Shown here one piece after another: positions 61,761 to 64,000 of a DNA stretch of 64,000 nucleotides. This DNA is from Ardenticatenaceae bacterium (GTDB taxonomy: Bacteria; Chloroflexota; Anaerolineae; Promineifilales; Promineifilaceae). The DNA is taken from positions 1 through 64,000 of the forward strand of contig JACKBN010000018.1 of the NCBI GenBank assembly GCA_020634565.1, given 5' to 3'. The notes beneath the pieces are model-generated. The model searched no databases, was not told the DNA's origin, and saw only the letters and a program-made list of their open reading frames with translations. Within the stretch, counting starts at the first letter, position 1, and each line of letters starts with the position of its first letter. The position numbers and the translations under genes are program-made.

Positions 61761-64000
61761 TTACGCTTTATTGTCCCAGGTGATCGTCTGGCCACCGGCA
61801 AAATTAGGCAAGGTGTGGCTGCCTGCTTGCGTCAACAGCTCTAGCAACGCCTGCATCTGGCTGGGACGAATTTGATTTTCCCAGGCTGACAGCAGCTTAG
61901 GATTTTCAGGCAAGCTGCTCAGATTTTGGCTGATGGCCAATTTAACGAGCGTTTCGAGCCGAAAAGCGTACAGCATGTCTTCAATCGTTTCCAGCAGTCG
62001 ATCGCGCGGGGTGACGAGCGGACTGCCGCTGGCGGTGAGCTGCAATTGACTGTTGGCGGGAACGGTAAGTACGGCCGTTTCCCAACTTTCTTTCTGCTCA
62101 TCATAAGCAGCCTCTAAATTCACCGGCTGCCCATCGAGCAATGCCGTAAGCGTGACGTTGGAGCTGAGGCCGCGCAGATGCAGGCGGTAGCTGCGGCTGG
62201 CAGGGACGTGGCTGGTGTCGCCGCTGGCAGGATGAATTGTGATGGTGGTTTTGTCTGCTTGCCACTTTTGCGTGAACTGGGTGAGGGCGTAACGGCCGTT
62301 TTGGTAGCCCAGCGTCTCGCCATCATCTTCGTACAGGGTGAATGCGCCGGAAGCCCCAGCAAAGCAGTGCAGATCGATGATTTCAGGATTGTCGATGCCA
62401 CCCCAGCCAACTTTGGGGCCGAGGGGCACAATCGCTCCGGCTTTGGCAAAGAGGGGGATGTCGCGGAGACGGCCGTATTGCACCTGCCAGCACTCCCCCG
62501 CAAACTGCTCGCCAGTGAAAAAGTGATGCCACGTGCCCGGCGGCAGCCAGACCACTTGTCGGCTCAGCTGCGTGTCTGGGTCGGCGGGGGTAGTGTACGG
62601 GGCGGCAATCAGATCGGGGCCAAAGGTGTACTGCTGCGGGCAAAGATACGCTTCGTCGCGGGTGGGATAATCATGGTACATGGGCCGAATCGGCGCTTCG
62701 TGCTGGGTGTTGTTGCGCCAGGAGAGGCTGTACAGGTAAGGAATGAGGGCGTGGCGCAGCTGCATTGCATCGCGGGCGACCTGTAGAACTTCGGCATTGT
62801 GTCCCCAGGGGCGGCGATCGTGGTATTTAATTTTGGTGCTGTGCAGCCGGAAAATCGGGCTGAAGACGCCGTATTGCACCCAACGTGCGTACAGATCGGG
62901 CTCTTCCAGGCCAAACATGTGGCCGCCGATGTCGTGGCTCCACCAGCTGTAGCCGACGTTGGCGGCGGTGGCGGTGAAGTAGGGTTGGAAGTTAAGGCTG
63001 TTCCAATCCACATGCGTGTCACCAGAGAAGCCGATGGGATAGCGATGGTTGCCCAGGCCACCCCAGCGCGAAAAGACAAACGGCCGTTTGTCACCCGCCC
63101 GCGCAATATCATAAAAATGCAAATGGTTGAGCCACCAGAGCGGATCCAATCCTGGCAGGCTACTCAGTTCGCCCTGCTGCCAATCCATCCACCAAAAATT
63201 AATGCCGTCGGCCTCCTGCGGGTGGTGCAAAAGTTCAAAGTAGGCGTTAGCAAAATCTGGGTCGGCGATGTTGAAGGGGATGAACTTGCCATCTGCCTCT
63301 TGTCCGAGCCGTTGGGTCATCGCTTCGTATTGTTCCTCGTGGGGGCCAACGCCGTCGGCCGGATGCAGATTGAGCGCGGTCTTGAGTCCTTGTTCGTGTA
63401 GCCAGTTAATAAAGGCGGGTGGATCGGGGAAATAGTCGCGGTTCCAGGTGTAGCCGGTCCAGCCTGCCAAATGCCAATCAATGTCCACAATGCAGACGGA
63501 GAGGGGCACATCGTGAGCGCGAAAGTCGCGCATGAGCTGGGTGAGTTCTTCCTGGGTGTATTCCCAGTAGCGGCTCCACCAGTTGCCCAGCGCCCAGCGC
63601 GGCAGCAGCGGCACGGGGCCGGTGAGGGCGAAATAGTCGCGCAGGCAGGTGGCATACTCTTGGCCATAGCCAAAAAAGTAGAGGTCGAGGGCATTTGGGT
63701 TGGGGCGTGGTTCCAGCCAGCCGTCATCGTTGAAGATGAGCGTTTTAGAGTCATCTACCAGCGCCCAGCCGCTGCGGGAGAGCAGGCCGGGTTCCAGCGG
63801 GGTGCTGCCGCTGACTTCGTCCAGGGTGCGGTAGGTGCCCAGCAGGTTTTGTGGGTTCTCATCGCCAAAACGCCAGATGGTGCCGCTGTCTTTGAGTGTG
63901 ATTTGCAAGTTCTTGGCGGTGAATTTTTTGCCAATCTTGTAAGTTAATTGGAGATGCTCAGTTTCGATGTGGAGACGGCCGTCTTTCACCACTTGCTCAA
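61761..64000 (-). CDS. glycoside hydrolase family 31 (alpha-glucosidase/alpha-xylosidase type), 5' end outside window
   Basis: At least 746 residues, open at the window edge, so the true start is upstream. N-terminal beta-sandwich, then the (beta/alpha)8 barrel: PRWALGNWWSRYWEYTQEEL, VCIVDIDWHLAG, the nucleophile Asp in INFWWMDWQQGE, FSRWGGLGNHRYPIGFSGDT with the acid/base Asp in GDTHVDW, WWSHDIGGHMFG, RLHSTKIK. C-terminal: FGPDLIAAPYT, VWLPPGTWHHFFTGE and YEDDGETLGYQNGRYA. No signal peptide can be judged. An alpha-glucan or xyloglucan-oligosaccharide substrate is likely but not resolvable from sequence. Confidence 0.92.
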   Translation of the reverse strand, partial: EQVVKDGRLHIETEHLQLTYKIGKKFTAKNLQITLKDSGTIWRFGDENPQNLLGTYRTLDEVSGSTPLEPGLLSRSGWALVDDSKTLIFNDDGWLEPRPNPNALDLYFFGYGQEYATCLRDYFALTGPVPLLPRWALGNWWSRYWEYTQEELTQLMRDFRAHDVPLSVCIVDIDWHLAGWTGYTWNRDYFPDPPAFINWLHEQGLKTALNLHPADGVGPHEEQYEAMTQRLGQEADGKFIPFNIADPDFANAYFELLHHPQEADGINFWWMDWQQGELSSLPGLDPLWWLNHLHFYDIARAGDKRPFVFSRWGGLGNHRYPIGFSGDTHVDWNSLNFQPYFTATAANVGYSWWSHDIGGHMFGLEEPDLYARWVQYGVFSPIFRLHSTKIKYHDRRPWGHNAEVLQVARDAMQLRHALIPYLYSLSWRNNTQHEAPIRPMYHDYPTRDEAYLCPQQYTFGPDLIAAPYTTPADPDTQLSRQVVWLPPGTWHHFFTGEQFAGECWQVQYGRLRDIPLFAKAGAIVPLGPKVGWGGIDNPEIIDLHCFAGASGAFTLYEDDGETLGYQNGRYALTQFTQKWQADKTTITIHPASGDTSHVPASRSYRLHLRGLSSNVTLTALLDGQPVNLEAAYDEQKESWETAVLTVPANSQLQLTASGSPLVTPRDRLLETIEDMLYAFRLETLVKLAISQNLSSLPENPKLLSAWENQIRPSQMQALLELLTQAGSHTLPNFAGGQTITWDNKA

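Overview
The window looks like chromosomal DNA of an uncultured-type Chloroflexota bacterium, probably Anaerolineae or a close relative. This is inferred from several features: long Thr/Pro 'TPTxTP' linkers on exported proteins, secreted proteins ending in a short Leu/Ile-Pro-x-Val-x-Lys tail, very large cyclase/ATPase/TPR proteins, paired acyl-CoA dehydrogenases, a FadN-type fusion and a GH31 enzyme. No rRNA, tRNA or CRISPR array was seen. The most striking property is a highly iterated 8-bp palindrome, ACGGCCGT (usually AACGGCCGTT). I counted about 119 copies by eye where roughly one is expected by chance. It lies mostly inside genes, in all three reading frames, and recalls the cyanobacterial HIP1 octamer.

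Layout: 0-5 kb holds class II aldolase, the proline genes proB-proA, and a coupled kptA/ParB-like pair. 5-11.5 kb holds a sensor kinase with a coupled anchored partner, uridine kinase, and two overlapping glycosyltransferases. 11.7-21 kb is dominated by two ~1,380-aa paralogues with the order cyclase-cyclase-ATPase-TPR, like the soluble adenylyl cyclase ADCY10. They are followed by a 71-aa RiPP-precursor-like gene. The tail of the second paralogue and the small gene are AT-richer and free of the octamer, which suggests a mosaic. 21-25 kb has a cytochrome c fused to what looks like a degenerate copper-amine-oxidase domain, then PEP carboxykinase. 25-35 kb holds mostly housekeeping genes: coaBC, DUF423, rhodanese, HMG-CoA lyase, aat, prs, an alpha/beta hydrolase, a LysM/M23 peptidase, and folK-tetR-folP. 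Two small proteins with effector-associated-domain-like helices sit among them.

35-41.6 kb is a fatty-acid beta-oxidation cluster: two acyl-CoA dehydrogenases (the second frameshifted), a hydroxyacyl-CoA dehydrogenase/enoyl-CoA hydratase fusion, and thiolase. 41.7-48.1 kb encodes two secreted surface proteins, one with ten ~94-aa repeats. 48.4-58.2 kb holds two PrsW-like membrane proteins, an HtrA-like lipoprotein protease, an ArsA/Get3-like ATPase, a lactonase-like propeller protein, small membrane proteins and queA. 58.2-61.2 kb is an octamer-free accessory patch. In it an IS5-type element has split a DUF6891-like gene at CTAG, and two orphan small genes follow. Then come a methyltransferase interrupted by two adjacent in-frame UGA codons and a GH31 glycosidase that runs off the end.

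Intergenic regions carry several families of dispersed hairpin repeats (CACAGAG-type, TTGGAGATTAG-type, AATCAGTAATC-type, ACGCGGAT/ACACGGAT-type), often directly before a ribosome binding site. Many gene ends have clear bidirectional rho-independent terminators. Several genes (udk, coaBC, queA and possibly others) have a -10 box so close to the start codon that their mRNAs may be leaderless.
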